NCBI RefSeq assembly: GCF_024758005.1
Contig: NZ_CP103288.1
Location: 1,550,001 to 1,614,000 of the forward strand
Length of the DNA: 64,000 bases
Direction of reading: 5' to 3'
DNA from: Pseudarthrobacter sp. NS4
Lineage (GTDB): Bacteria; Actinomycetota; Actinomycetes; Actinomycetales; Micrococcaceae
In this document: in pieces, positions 36,640-45,662 of the stretch
How the letters are laid out: the number at the start of each line of letters is the position of its first letter
Position numbering within the stretch: the stretch's first letter is position 1
Translations under genes and position numbers: made by a program
The notes under the pieces: model-generated
The model's input: the letters and a program-made list of their open reading frames with translations, nothing else
Told to the model about the DNA's origin: nothing
The model's database searches: none

Positions 36640-37077
36640 ATGGAACCAACACTTATCGCCTGCCCTGCCTGCGGAAAGACCAACAGGATCCCTGCCCAGG
36701 CGGCCGGCCAGCCGCGCTGCGGCAACTGCAAGGCAGGACTGCCGTGGATCGTGAACGCCGGAGATGCGGACTTCGGGGCAGTAGCGGAACAATCGCCGGT
36801 ACCGGTGCTCGTGGACTTCTGGGCTGACTGGTGCGGCCCGTGCCGCACGGTGAGCCCCGTACTGGACAAGCTGGCGCGGGAACGGCCGGGCCTGATCAAA
36901 CTGGTCAAGGTTGACGTGGACAAGTCACCTGCCCTGTCCCGGCGGTTCGACGTGCAGGCCATCCCCACGCTGATGGTGCTGGTTGATGGCAAGGTCGCGG
37001 CCCGGCAGGCCGGAGCTGCGCCCGCCGACGTCCTGCGGTCCTGGCTGGACGGGGCACTCGCGGGAGCTGCCCGCTGA
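36640..37077 (+). CDS. Thioredoxin 2-like protein with N-terminal zinc ribbon
   Basis: 145 residues. Two Cys pairs in the first 30 residues (CPACGK and CGNC) form a zinc ribbon as in E. coli thioredoxin 2 (TrxC), followed by a thioredoxin domain with the active site WCGPC near residue 65 and the cis-proline in IPTLMV. It reduces protein disulfides in the cytoplasm, and the ribbon may make it redox-sensing. It is coupled to the deaminase gene. Confidence 0.88.
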   Translation: MEPTLIACPACGKTNRIPAQAAGQPRCGNCKAGLPWIVNAGDADFGAVAEQSPVPVLVDFWADWCGPCRTVSPVLDKLARERPGLIKLVKVDVDKSPALSRRFDVQAIPTLMVLVDGKVAARQAGAAPADVLRSWLDGALAGAAR

Positions 37078-37096
37078 TTCTGTCCAGCTGAAGTGG

Positions 37097-38260
37097 CTAG
37101 CCGTGCTGCTCCCTGGCCGGCAGCCGGGACAGGCCCTCCATCAGGTCCTGTTTCCGGCCGCACAGCGCGATGCGGACCCAGCCCTCGCCAATGGAGCCAA
37201 AAGCTGTGCCGGGTGCCAGGGCCACCCCGGAGTCTGCCAGGAACCGGCGCACCCAGCTCCGCACGTCGCCGCCGCTGACGTGGGAGACGTCGGCCCACAA
37301 GTAGAACGCGCCCTGGGCCTGCAGGTAGGGAATGCCGAGGGAATCGAGGATTGCAGAGGCTGCGTCGCGGTTCCCGCGGTAATGCCTGGACGCGTGCTGG
37401 ACGTAGTCCTGCGGGCCGGTGAGGGCAGCGAGCGCGGCATACTGCGATGGTGCCGCCACGCAGGAAACTATGGATTCCATCACGTTGTCCATCTTCTGCT
37501 TGAGCTCCGGCGGACAGACCAGGGCACCGATCCGCAGCCCTGTGAGGCCGTAGGTCTTGGACAGCGTAAGGGAGGTGAAGACCCGCGCCTCCCCGGGCGT
37601 CCCGACGTCGAACCTTGCCGGGCTGATATGTGGCACATCGTAGGTAAACGCCTCGTAGCATTCATCCGAAATGACCCAGAGATCGTGCCGGCGGGCCAGC
37701 TCCATCAGTTCCCGGGTCAGGTCCCCGGCCAGGACGGCACCCAGCGGATTGGACGGCGAGTTCAGGACCAGAACCCTTGTCCGGTCGGTGATGAGGGCTT
37801 CGAGGTCTTCCGTCCTGGGCTGGAAGCCGTGGTCCGGGTAGAGCGGGTAGCCCACAGGGACGGCGTTCAGGAGCCGGCCCGTCATGGCGAACGTGGGATA
37901 ACCCGGATTGGGGATCAGGATCTCATCGCCGGGGGAGAGCAGCAGGCTCATGGCGAGGTGCAGGCCCTGCTGGGCGCCGGCCACCACGTAAACCCGGTCG
38001 GCACCGACGTCGCAGCCCTGCTCTTCCCGGAACCTGGCAGCAAAAGCTTCGCGCAGGGCCGGAATGCCGGCGTTGGGGGTGTAGTTGGTCTCGTCCCGGT
38101 CGAGGCAGGCCATCCCGGCATCCAGGACGTGGCGGGGGAGCGGGAAGCCAGGTTCACCGATGCTGAGGACCAGCGCGCCCGGGGTGCGCCACGCCAACTC
38201 GGTGATTTCGCGGATCTGGTTGACGGGCACGTCGCGGACATGGGCGGCAAGCTCAGGCAT
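37097..38260 (-). CDS. Class I/II pyridoxal-phosphate aminotransferase
   Basis: A 387-residue aspartate-aminotransferase-fold enzyme: SIGEPGFPLP and YTPNAGIPALREAF near the start, NSPSNPLGAV, SDECYEAFTYD, and the PLP lysine in SLTLSKTYGLTGLRIGAL. The substrate cannot be assigned. ATG 38260 is preferred over ATG 38269 because TAGGAT lies 7 nt upstream of it, the leaderless pattern seen across this window; the 38269 codon would fall inside that element. Confidence 0.87.
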   Translation of the reverse strand: MPELAAHVRDVPVNQIREITELAWRTPGALVLSIGEPGFPLPRHVLDAGMACLDRDETNYTPNAGIPALREAFAARFREEQGCDVGADRVYVVAGAQQGLHLAMSLLLSPGDEILIPNPGYPTFAMTGRLLNAVPVGYPLYPDHGFQPRTEDLEALITDRTRVLVLNSPSNPLGAVLAGDLTRELMELARRHDLWVISDECYEAFTYDVPHISPARFDVGTPGEARVFTSLTLSKTYGLTGLRIGALVCPPELKQKMDNVMESIVSCVAAPSQYAALAALTGPQDYVQHASRHYRGNRDAASAILDSLGIPYLQAQGAFYLWADVSHVSGGDVRSWVRRFLADSGVALAPGTAFGSIGEGWVRIALCGRKQDLMEGLSRLPAREQHG

Positions 38261-38267
38261 GCCTGCC

Positions 38268-38273
38268 ATCCTA
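38268..38273 (-). promoter_or_regulatory. TAGGAT -10 element, leaderless start for the aminotransferase gene
   Basis: On the minus strand TAGGAT ends 7 nt before the ATG at 38260 and decides between two nearby ATG codons. Confidence 0.45.
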
Positions 38274-38351
38274 ACTGGCGAATTTGCAGCAGTCGGCGTT
38301 GCCGCTCTCCGGCCGGCCCCTTGTGTGCGCGGGCGCGCCAACCAGCGCCGA

Positions 38352-38357
38352 TATACT
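38352..38357 (+). promoter_or_regulatory. TATACT -10 element, leaderless start for truB
   Basis: TATACT ends 7 nt before GTG 38365. The only Shine-Dalgarno-like string, GGGAGG, is one base from the start codon, too close to work, which favours leaderless initiation. Confidence 0.5.
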
Positions 38358-38364
38358 GGGAGGC

Positions 38365-39303
38365 GTGCTTTCTGGACTGGTGATAGTGGACAAGCCGCAG
38401 GGATGGACCAGCCATGATGTGGTTGGCCGGATGCGGCGCCTCGCAGGTACCCGGAAAGTGGGGCACGCAGGGACCCTGGATCCGATGGCCACCGGAGTCC
38501 TGGTGGTCGGCATCAACAAGGCCACGCGCCTGCTCACCTACATCGTGGGCACCTCCAAGACCTACACGGCCACCATCCGCCTGGGCCAGTCCACAGTGAC
38601 GGACGACGCCGAGGGTGAAGTGATTGCCACGGCCGGGACCGCCGCCGTAACAGGGCAGGCAATCCACGACGGCGTTGCAGCGCTTACGGGCGCTATCCAG
38701 CAGGTGCCCAGCAGTGTCAGTGCCATCAAGGTCAACGGCGAACGCGCCTACGCACGGGTCCGCTCCGGCGAGGACGTGAAGCTTGCCGCCCGTCCCGTCA
38801 CCATCCACCGCTTTGAGGTGCATGGCATCCGACGGGATGAAGAGGCCGATGTGCTGGATGTGGACGTTACGGTCGAGTGCTCCTCGGGCACGTACATCCG
38901 CGCCCTGGCCCGGGACCTGGGCAATGTGTTGGGCGTGGGCGGGCACCTCACCGCGCTCCGCCGGACGCATGTTGGTCCGTACTCGCTCGACCATGCCCGC
39001 ACCCTCGAACAGCTGGCCGAGGAGCTCAACGTCCTGGAAATGTCCCAGGCGGCCCGGGCGCTCATGCCAAACCGGGAGCTCACCGCTGAAGAAACAACGG
39101 AAATCTCCTTCGGCCGGCGCATTGCCGCCGGCGCAGCTCCCGGAAGTCCCCTGGCAGCCACAGCAGACCATCCGGCCGCTGCTTTCGCCCCCGACGGCAG
39201 CCTGGTCGCGCTGCTGGCGGACGCCGGCAGTTACGCCAAACCTGTCCTGGTCTTCGCCCCCGGCAACGGCAGTGACACAGTGCCCAACTCCGCGGAGGCG
39301 TAA
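38365..39303 (+). CDS. truB: tRNA pseudouridine-55 synthase
   Basis: A 312-residue enzyme making the T-loop pseudouridine. It starts LSGLVIVDKPQGWTSHDVV as is typical, with the catalytic Asp in KVGHAGTLDPMATGVL and later TYIRALARDLGNVL. GTG 38365 is chosen; longer in-frame starts lack signals and would cross the divergent aminotransferase gene's promoter. It belongs to the rbfA-truB-ribF-rpsO-pnp backbone. Confidence 0.94.
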   Translation: MLSGLVIVDKPQGWTSHDVVGRMRRLAGTRKVGHAGTLDPMATGVLVVGINKATRLLTYIVGTSKTYTATIRLGQSTVTDDAEGEVIATAGTAAVTGQAIHDGVAALTGAIQQVPSSVSAIKVNGERAYARVRSGEDVKLAARPVTIHRFEVHGIRRDEEADVLDVDVTVECSSGTYIRALARDLGNVLGVGGHLTALRRTHVGPYSLDHARTLEQLAEELNVLEMSQAARALMPNRELTAEETTEISFGRRIAAGAAPGSPLAATADHPAAAFAPDGSLVALLADAGSYAKPVLVFAPGNGSDTVPNSAEA

Positions 39304-39657
39304 GTGGACGCATATTTCTGGATCATCCTGGTGACTGGGCTGGTGTCCACGGGCATCTGCCTCGCCGCGGGCATCATGAAGAAGGCCCCCAACGACATCA
39401 CCATCCTGTCCGTGGCCGCCGTGGAAGTTGCCCTGGTGGTTTACCTGGTGGGTTCCATCATCCGCGTCGTAGCCGGCGAACCCATTGCCGGTGAGGCATG
39501 GGAATTCTGGGGTTATCTGGCCACGGCCATGCTCCTGCCCCCGGCCGCCGTCTACTGGTCCATCCTGGAACGGACGCGGTGGAGCAATTTCGTCCTGGCC
39601 GCCGTCGGTGTAACCGCCCTGGTGATGGCCGCCCGAATGAACCAGATCTGGTACTGA
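39304..39657 (+). CDS. Small four-span membrane protein
   Basis: A 117-residue hydrophobic protein with four predicted membrane helices (FWIILVTGLVSTGICLAAGI; ITILSVAAVEVALVVYLVGS; GYLATAMLLPPAAVYWSIL; FVLAAVGVTALVMAA). It starts directly after the truB stop and is followed after one base by another membrane protein, so the three are probably cotranscribed. Conserved in relatives as far as I can judge, but the function is unknown. Confidence 0.7.
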   Translation: MDAYFWIILVTGLVSTGICLAAGIMKKAPNDITILSVAAVEVALVVYLVGSIIRVVAGEPIAGEAWEFWGYLATAMLLPPAAVYWSILERTRWSNFVLAAVGVTALVMAARMNQIWY

Positions 39658-39658
39658 A

Positions 39659-40129
39659 GTGGAAGAAGCACAAAACGTGAAAGACCAGCGTTCCTCCGTC
39701 CCTATGGGCGACGCCCCCGCCCGGAGCACCCGCAATACGGGTCCGGGGCGCCTGCTGATAGCTGTCTATGCCGTCTTCGCCATCTCGGCCTCGGCCCGTG
39801 CCGGCTACCAGATCCTCACCAAGTTTTCCGAGGCCCCGCTGGCATACCTGCTGTCCGCGTTCGCCGCCCTGGTGTACGTGGTGGCCACGGTGTCCCTGGC
39901 CAAGGCCGGCAGCACCTGGTTCAAAGTGTCCGTCGCGGCCGTCCTGGTTGAACTCGTGGGCGTGCTGGTGGTCGGTGCGCTGAGCGTCTTCGATTCCGTG
40001 GCATTCCCGCATGAAACCGTGTGGTCCCTCTTTGGCCGCGGCTACGGCTTCATCCCCCTGGTACTTCCGGTCCTCGGCCTGGTGTGGCTGTACCGGCGCA
40101 GGCCGGGTGCGGAACGCGCCGCTTCCTGA
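39659..40129 (+). CDS. Four-span integral membrane protein
   Basis: 156 residues. A hydrophilic N-terminus of about 30 residues is followed by four hydrophobic segments (LLIAVYAVFAISASARAGY; PLAYLLSAFAALVYVVATVSL; VSVAAVLVELVGVLVVGAL; GFIPLVLPVLGLVWLYRRR). It pairs with the preceding gene, one base away. GTG 39659 is used; GTG 39677 is also possible. Function unknown. Confidence 0.7.
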   Translation: MEEAQNVKDQRSSVPMGDAPARSTRNTGPGRLLIAVYAVFAISASARAGYQILTKFSEAPLAYLLSAFAALVYVVATVSLAKAGSTWFKVSVAAVLVELVGVLVVGALSVFDSVAFPHETVWSLFGRGYGFIPLVLPVLGLVWLYRRRPGAERAAS

Positions 40130-40154
40130 CAGCCCGGCCCTCCCTTGTCCGAAC

Positions 40155-40182
40155 ACATGAATTATGTTTCACTATTTCATGT
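40155..40182. promoter_or_regulatory. 28-bp inverted repeat ACATGAA-N14-TTCATGT before the riboswitch
   Basis: The two 7-bp arms (40155-40161, 40176-40182) are perfect and lie just upstream of the riboswitch, in the promoter region of terC. They could be an operator; the regulator is unknown. Confidence 0.4.
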
Positions 40183-40280
40183 TGGAGGGGAGTATCCCCG
40201 AATGCCTTGTCGTCAATCCGGCCGCCCCTGAGCGGCCCGGCGGGGCAGGCTTCCCTGGCGGGGCCGGGAAAGACCTCCGG
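40182..40280 (+). ncRNA. yybP-ykoY-type manganese riboswitch before terC
   Basis: The region has the hallmarks of the yybP-ykoY (Mn2+) aptamer. The conserved GGGGAGTA (40187-40194) follows the 5' strand of a closing stem. GGAGG (40184-40188) pairs with CCTCC (40274-40278), extended by wobble pairs. GTCAA (40212-40216) and a perfect GGCCGC/GCGGCC hairpin (40220-40237) lie between, and AAAGACCTCC closes the aptamer. It ends about 30 nt before terC, a family often controlled this way because many TerC proteins move Mn2+. Identification is by eye; a covariance search would settle it. Confidence 0.7.
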
Positions 40281-40311
40281 TTGGTACATCTGACTGGAAG
40301 TGGGTTCCCCA

Positions 40312-41412
40312 ATGATCGTTCCTTTATGGGCCTGGCTTGCCGTACTTCTCTTCATCGTTCTGATGCTTGCCGTTGACCTTTTTGCCCACCGCAGGGCCCA
40401 CGTCATCGGGGCCCGCGAAGCGGCGCTGTGGTCGGCGGTGTGGGTCGCCTTCGGGGTTGGCTTCGGGGTCCTCGTGTGGCAGGTCTACGGCGCGGAGTTT
40501 GGCCAGCAGTACTTCGCCGGATACCTGATAGAGAAGTCCCTCGCCGTGGACAACGTGTTCATCTGGGCCATCATCTTCACCTACTTTGCCGTGCCCCGCG
40601 AATATCAGCACCGCGTCCTGTTCTTCGGCGTCCTGGGTGCACTGGTGTTCCGGGGCATCTTCATCGCAGCCGGCGCTGCCATTATCGCCAGCGCCGGCTG
40701 GGTGCTGTACTTCTTCGCCGCATTCCTGCTTGTTACCGGCTACCGGATGCTCCGGCAGCGGAACAGCCACCTGGATCCGGAGAAGTCCCGCGCACTCCGG
40801 CTCTTTCGGAAACATGTGCCCATGACTGACGACTTCCACGGGCAGCGGTTCCTGGTCCGGCGGCCGGGAGTTTTACTGGCCACCCCGCTGCTCGCGGTCC
40901 TGGTCCTTGTTGAGGCGACGGACATCATCTTCGCCATCGATTCCATCCCCGCTATCTTTGCCGTGACGGACGACGTGTTCCTGGTCTTCACCGCGAACGC
41001 GTTCGCCATCCTGGGGCTCCGGGCCATGTACTTCCTCCTGGCCGACCTCATCCACCGCTTCATCTACCTCAAGACCGGTTTGGCGCTGGTGCTGATCTGG
41101 GTGGGCATCAAAATGCTCCTCAAAATTGACGTCTACTACATCCCCACTCAGGTCTCGCTGGCCGTCATTGCCGCGATCCTCTCCGTATCGGTGGCAGCAA
41201 GCCTGTGGGCTACCCGCGGGCAGGGGCGCCGGCCGCTCCCCGCGCCGGCGCGGCCACCATTCGGGACCGCGTCCCCGCAGGACATCGCGGACCTGGAACC
41301 ACTGTGGCGTCGTCCCGGGACTGGTTCGGCACCGGTACTTCACGCAGTCCCGAAACAGCAAGGGGACGATGCCATTGACCAGCAGTCACGCAGTGGGCCT
41401 GACAACGTATGA
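40312..41412 (+). CDS. TerC family membrane protein, probable manganese exporter
   Basis: A 366-residue membrane protein with eight or nine spans and TerC signatures: FAGYLIEKSLAVDNVFIWAIIF and VLVEATDIIFAIDSIPAIFA, both with conserved acidic residues in helices. The last 70 residues are a hydrophilic tail. ATG 40312 gives the usual MIVPLWAWLAVLLF start; GTG 40300 is the alternative. The riboswitch upstream supports Mn2+ efflux or metallation of secreted proteins rather than tellurite resistance (inference). Confidence 0.88.
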   Translation: MIVPLWAWLAVLLFIVLMLAVDLFAHRRAHVIGAREAALWSAVWVAFGVGFGVLVWQVYGAEFGQQYFAGYLIEKSLAVDNVFIWAIIFTYFAVPREYQHRVLFFGVLGALVFRGIFIAAGAAIIASAGWVLYFFAAFLLVTGYRMLRQRNSHLDPEKSRALRLFRKHVPMTDDFHGQRFLVRRPGVLLATPLLAVLVLVEATDIIFAIDSIPAIFAVTDDVFLVFTANAFAILGLRAMYFLLADLIHRFIYLKTGLALVLIWVGIKMLLKIDVYYIPTQVSLAVIAAILSVSVAASLWATRGQGRRPLPAPARPPFGTASPQDIADLEPLWRRPGTGSAPVLHAVPKQQGDDAIDQQSRSGPDNV

Positions 41413-41433
41413 AACCGAAAGGGCGGGGCACCG

Positions 41434-41814
41434 ATGACAGCTGAAGATTCCGCCGGCAGCCGCCAGGAGGAAGCCCCGCCTTCGACGCCGGGCGGGCCGG
41501 CCCGGCCCGCCTGGACGTTCCTGACGAACCATGGGCACGTCCTGCTGTCCGTGGCGCAGGACCCCGGGATCCGCGTCGCTGACATCGCCGGGCGGGTGGG
41601 CATAACCCCGCGGGCGGCCCTGCAGATCCTTAAGGATCTTGAAGACGGGGGCTACCTGCACCGGACCAGGGTGGGACGCCGCACCCGCTACACCATCGAA
41701 CCCCACCAGCATTTCCGGCACCCCGCCACCGCGTCCCAGGAAGTGGACGGGCTGATCCGCCTGTTCTCCGGGACCGCGCCGGGCACAACATCGGAGCCGC
41801 AGGTTGACCGCTGA
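41434..41814 (+). CDS. MarR-like winged-helix regulator
   Basis: A 126-residue protein with a single winged helix-turn-helix at about 30-95 (WTFLTNHGHVLLSVAQDPGIRVADIAGRVGITPRAALQILKDLEDGGYLHRTRVGRRTRYTI shows the full fold). N- and C-terminal tails are Pro/Ala-rich. It lies 21 bp after terC. The target is unknown; regulation of terC or of drug transport is possible but unsupported. Confidence 0.75.
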   Translation: MTAEDSAGSRQEEAPPSTPGGPARPAWTFLTNHGHVLLSVAQDPGIRVADIAGRVGITPRAALQILKDLEDGGYLHRTRVGRRTRYTIEPHQHFRHPATASQEVDGLIRLFSGTAPGTTSEPQVDR

Positions 41815-41936
41815 CGGCCCAACCGGGTGCTTCCCGGCCGTCATGGCACAGCCCGGAATGCAGGTAACCTTGAAGAGTTCCGCGGCCGCTTTGGTTGCGG
41901 ATTGTTGATGCTTGCAGGCAGTTTAAGGCGAGGGTG

Positions 41937-42920
41937 ATGGTCTACATCTGGAACGATCCGTCCGAGGTCCCGGCGGACTTCGGCCCATCTGTTGTCACCT
42001 TTGGGAACTTCGACGGCGTTCACCGCGGGCACCAGCAGGTGCTGTCCCAGCTGATCCGCTCGGCACGGCTCAACCACGCCAGGGCGGTTGCCGTGACCTT
42101 CGACCCGCATCCCGCCCTGGTCCACCGGCCCGAAGCCGCGCCGGAGATGATCATGGGCCTCGACGACAAACTGGAGGCCCTGGGCGAACTCGGCCTGGAC
42201 GCCGTCCTGGTGGTGAAGTACTCACTGGACCTGGCCAGCCTGACCGCTGAAGAATTCGTGGAGCAGTACCTGGTGGACTGCCTGCACGCCAGCCACGTGG
42301 TGATCGGCCACGACGCCCGCTTTGGCCGCGGCAACTCCGGAGACCTGGATACCATGAAGGCGCTCGGCCAGAAATTTGGGTTCGAGGTGCAGGTGATCAG
42401 CGAGTTTGGCTCCGAGGGCTACCCCCTGCACGACGACGACGGCAAGGACCGCCGCTGCTCGTCCACCTGGGTGCGCGAGGCCCTTCAGGAAGGCGACGTC
42501 GCCACAGCCGCCGCCGTGCTGGGCCGGCCGCACCGGATGCGCGGCGAAGTTGTCCACGGTGCTGCACGGGGACGCGCCCTTGGCTTCCCCACTGCCAACC
42601 TCGCCTCCAACGCGAGCGGCCTGATCCCGGCCGACGGGATTTACGCCGGCTGGCTCGTGGACCAGGCTGGCAAACGCTGGCCCGCTGCCATCTCAGTGGG
42701 CTCAAACCCCACCTTCGACGGCGTCAGCCGGCAGGTGGAGGCGCATGTCATTGACCGGCCAAAGGAAGCCGTGGAGGACTTCGATCTCTACGGCCAGACA
42801 GTAGTTGTGGAATTCGTGGACCGCCTCCGCGGCATGGTGGCCTATCGTGGGCCTGAGGCGCTGGTGGACCAGATGAAGCTGGACGTCGTCCAGGCGCACG
42901 ATCTCCTGATCAGGCGCTGA
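41937..42920 (+). CDS. ribF: Bifunctional riboflavin kinase / FAD synthetase
   Basis: 327 residues. The N-terminal FAD synthetase (nucleotidyltransferase) domain has VVTFGNFDGVHRGHQQVL near residue 20 and GHDARFGRGNSGD. The C-terminal riboflavin kinase domain has HGAARGRALGFPTANLA and VGSNPTFDG. It makes FMN and FAD. ATG 41937 follows GGCGAGGG closely. No FMN riboswitch is seen upstream. Confidence 0.94.
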   Translation: MVYIWNDPSEVPADFGPSVVTFGNFDGVHRGHQQVLSQLIRSARLNHARAVAVTFDPHPALVHRPEAAPEMIMGLDDKLEALGELGLDAVLVVKYSLDLASLTAEEFVEQYLVDCLHASHVVIGHDARFGRGNSGDLDTMKALGQKFGFEVQVISEFGSEGYPLHDDDGKDRRCSSTWVREALQEGDVATAAAVLGRPHRMRGEVVHGAARGRALGFPTANLASNASGLIPADGIYAGWLVDQAGKRWPAAISVGSNPTFDGVSRQVEAHVIDRPKEAVEDFDLYGQTVVVEFVDRLRGMVAYRGPEALVDQMKLDVVQAHDLLIRR

Positions 42921-43001
42921 CCGGCCACCTGGACAGCAGCAGTCCCGGCCGCGGCCACCCGGCGGCGTGCCCGCCAGGGCGGCAGCAAGGAAAGGCAGAA
43001 T

Positions 43002-43856
43002 GTGTCCGTCGAAAAGAACACCCGCAAGCTGGACGAGGGCATCGTCCGTGATTTCAGCTCACGGATGAGCTACGCCTCCTATCTTCAGCTGCCCACCCTG
43101 CTGAGCGCCCAGCAGCCGGTCAGCAAACCGGAACACCATGACGAACTGCTGTTCATCATCCAGCACCAGACCACGGAACTATGGCTGAAACTGGTGTTGC
43201 ATGAACTGCGCAGCGCCGCCGCGTGGCTTCGTACAGACGATCTCGGTTCGGCGCTGAAGGGCATCGCCCGGGTCAAGCACATCCAAAAGACCCTGACGGA
43301 GCAGTGGTCCGTGCTGGCCACGCTGACGCCCACGGAATATTCGCAGTTCCGCGGCTTCCTGGGCAACTCTTCGGGCTTCCAGTCCGCCCAGTACCGCGCC
43401 GTGGAGTTCGTGCTGGGCAATAAGAACCGCAAGATGCTGCCGGTGTTCGAATCCGATCCAGAGGCGCACGCCATGCTCGAAGAGCTGCTCGGCGCGCCCA
43501 GCATCTACGACGAATTCCTCGCCTACCTTGCCCGGCAGGGATTCGACGTTCCGGCCGCCGTTCTGGAACGGGACGTCACCAAGGCACACCAGTTCACCCC
43601 CGAACTCGTGCCGCTCTTCAAACACATCTACGAGCATGCGGCGGACAACTGGGGCGCCTACGAGGCATGCGAGGAACTGGTTGACCTTGAGGACAACTTC
43701 CAGCTGTGGCGCTTCCGCCACCTGCGGACGGTCCAGCGGACCATCGGCATGAAGTCCGGGACCGGCGGATCCAGCGGTGCGGCCTTCCTGCAGAAAGCCC
43801 TGGAGCTGACCTTTTTCCCGGAACTGTTCGCCGTGCGGACGGAGATCGGGCAGTGA
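43002..43856 (+). CDS. kynA: Tryptophan 2,3-dioxygenase
   Basis: A 284-residue haem enzyme opening the indole ring of tryptophan to N-formylkynurenine. Recognisable blocks are SYASYLQLPTLLSAQQPVS, HHDELLFIIQHQTTELWLKLVLHEL (containing the distal His), FRGFLGNSSGFQSAQYRAVEF and, near the end, the proximal-His region WRFRHLRTVQRTIGMKSGTGGSSG. GTG 43002 has AAGGAAAGG 7 nt upstream. It is followed by kynU; no formamidase gene is adjacent. Confidence 0.94.
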   Translation: MSVEKNTRKLDEGIVRDFSSRMSYASYLQLPTLLSAQQPVSKPEHHDELLFIIQHQTTELWLKLVLHELRSAAAWLRTDDLGSALKGIARVKHIQKTLTEQWSVLATLTPTEYSQFRGFLGNSSGFQSAQYRAVEFVLGNKNRKMLPVFESDPEAHAMLEELLGAPSIYDEFLAYLARQGFDVPAAVLERDVTKAHQFTPELVPLFKHIYEHAADNWGAYEACEELVDLEDNFQLWRFRHLRTVQRTIGMKSGTGGSSGAAFLQKALELTFFPELFAVRTEIGQ

Positions 43857-43927
43857 ACGGACAGCCGCCAGCCGGCACCAGCCAGAAAGTCAGCACTGGC
43901 CTGCCGACCACAAGGGAAGAGGCAAAC

Positions 43928-45148
43928 ATGAGCCTGCAGCAGCGCGCAGCAGAGCTCGACCGCCAGGATCCGCTGGCCGGTTACCGCAGCCACTTCATCG
44001 GCACCGATACCCCGCTGTCCTACCTGGACGGCAACTCCCTGGGCCGTCCACTCAAGAGGACACCCGAGGATATCGGCGTGTTTATCAGGGATGGCTGGGG
44101 AGGGCGCCTGATCCGCGGCTGGGACGAGGAGTGGTTGAACCTGCCGCAGGCCATTGGCGACCAACTGGGCCGGGCGGTCCTGGGAGCAGCGCCGGGACAG
44201 ACCGTCATCGCTGACTCCACCACCGTGGTCCTCTACAAACTGATCCGCGCTGCCCTGGCCGCCGTGGCTGATCCGGACCGCAACGAACTCGTTCTGGACA
44301 CCGAAAACTTCCCCACCGACCGTTACCTCGTGGAGGGCATAGCGCTGGAGGAGGGCCTCACGCTCCGCTGGATCGAAACGGATCCCGCAGCCGGGGTGAC
44401 CGCTGAACAGGTGCGCGACGTGACGGGGCCGCGCACCGCCGTGGTACTTCTGAGCCAGATCGCCTACCGCTCCGGCCACCTGGCGGACCTCCCGGCCATC
44501 ACCGCCGCAGTGCACGACGCCGGCGCGCTGGTGGTATGGGACCTCTGCCATTCCGCGGGGTCGGTGGAGATCGACCTGGACGGCGCAGGCGTGGACTTCG
44601 CCGCAGGCTGCACGTACAAGTACCTCAACGGCGGTCCGGGTTCTCCCGCGTTCGCCTATGTCAACCGGCGCCACCTGTCCTCCCTTAACCAGCCCATCTG
44701 GGGGTGGATGGGCCGGAAGGACGCCTTTGAGATGGCCGCGGGGTACGAACCCGCGCCCGGCATCCGCGGCTTCCTGAGCGGCACGCCCGCCATCTTCGGG
44801 ATGCTCGCCACGCGCGGCACCCTGGACCTCATAGAAGAAGCATCGATGGCGGCCATCCGGGAGAAGTCGGTGAAACTGACGGGATTCGCCGTTGAGCTGT
44901 TCGACGCCTGGCTGGCACCCCTCGGCGCTGAATTGGCCACGCCCCGTGATCCGGGGGAGCGGGGCAGCCACATCACTGTTGACCATCCACGGTTCACGAA
45001 AGCGACGGTGGCATCGCTGTGGGAGGACGATGTGATCCCCGATTTCCGGTCGCCGCGCGGCATCCGGGTGGGCCTTTCGCCGCTGAGCACCAGCTTCCAG
45101 GAGGTGCTGCAGGGGATGGCGGCGATCCGGGACCGGCTCCAGGGCTGA
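43928..45148 (+). CDS. kynU: Kynureninase
   Basis: A 406-residue PLP hydrolase cleaving kynurenine to anthranilate and alanine. YLDGNSLGRP, the PLP-aspartate block LVVWDLCHSAGSVEIDL and the Schiff-base lysine in GCTYKYLNGGPGSPAF are intact. ATG 43928 is chosen because GAAGAGG lies 6 nt upstream and gives the usual length; GTG 43853, overlapping the kynA stop, would add 25 residues. With kynA it makes anthranilate from tryptophan. Confidence 0.93.
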   Translation: MSLQQRAAELDRQDPLAGYRSHFIGTDTPLSYLDGNSLGRPLKRTPEDIGVFIRDGWGGRLIRGWDEEWLNLPQAIGDQLGRAVLGAAPGQTVIADSTTVVLYKLIRAALAAVADPDRNELVLDTENFPTDRYLVEGIALEEGLTLRWIETDPAAGVTAEQVRDVTGPRTAVVLLSQIAYRSGHLADLPAITAAVHDAGALVVWDLCHSAGSVEIDLDGAGVDFAAGCTYKYLNGGPGSPAFAYVNRRHLSSLNQPIWGWMGRKDAFEMAAGYEPAPGIRGFLSGTPAIFGMLATRGTLDLIEEASMAAIREKSVKLTGFAVELFDAWLAPLGAELATPRDPGERGSHITVDHPRFTKATVASLWEDDVIPDFRSPRGIRVGLSPLSTSFQEVLQGMAAIRDRLQG

Positions 45149-45209
45149 CGCGGCACGGTCCAGGCATCACCTGTTTCAGGCACTGACTGCCTGGTGCTGC
45201 CGGGCTGTT

Positions 45210-45239
45210 TCGACAACATTAGGCAGGGGCCGGTAAACT
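45210..45239 (+). promoter_or_regulatory. Predicted rpsO promoter and long leader
   Basis: TCGACA (45210-45215) and TAAACT (45234-45239) are 18 bp apart. The resulting leader of about 135 nt before rpsO contains a CCCGG/CCGGG hairpin and could carry S15 autoregulation, which is known in other bacteria. Confidence 0.45.
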
Positions 45240-45380
45240 GGACGATGGATCCGGCTGCAGTCCGTGGCGGCTGGTTCCTGTTGCGTACGGCACCCCGGTT
45301 CTTCCGGGACCAGGCCGCGGCGGCAGACCCGGCAGTGAATTTCTGACCTGGGCCCACACGGCACATTTCTAGGAGTTATT

Positions 45381-45650
45381 GTGGCACTTGACGCCGCTGT
45401 AAAGCAGTCCATCATCAAGGAATACGCAACCGTAGAAGGCGACACCGGTTCACCGGAGGTCCAGGTTGCTGTCCTGACCCAGCGGATCAAGGATCTGACT
45501 GAGCACATGAAGGAGCACAAGCACGATTACCACACCCAGCGCGGTCTGCTGGCAATGGTTGGTCGTCGCAAGCGTATGCTGGGCTACCTTAAGAAGACCG
45601 ACATCGCCCGCTACCGTGCGCTCATCGAGCGCCTCGGCCTGCGCCGCTAG
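45381..45650 (+). CDS. rpsO: 30S ribosomal protein S15
   Basis: 89 residues, the universal length. [21 protein letters not shown] and the RNA-binding [25 protein letters not shown] block are canonical. GTG 45381 has AGGAG upstream. It is followed by a terminator-like hairpin and then pnp, the common rpsO-pnp pair. Confidence 0.97.
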   Translation: MALDAAVKQSIIKEYATVEGDTGSPEVQVAVLTQRIKDLTEHMKEHKHDYHTQRGLLAMVGRRKRMLGYLKKTDIARYRALIERLGLRR

Positions 45651-45662
45651 TCGGACTTCGGG

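Noticed and set aside
41815..41936. FMN riboswitch before ribF
   Set aside because: The conserved RFN core sequences are not present in this short gap.
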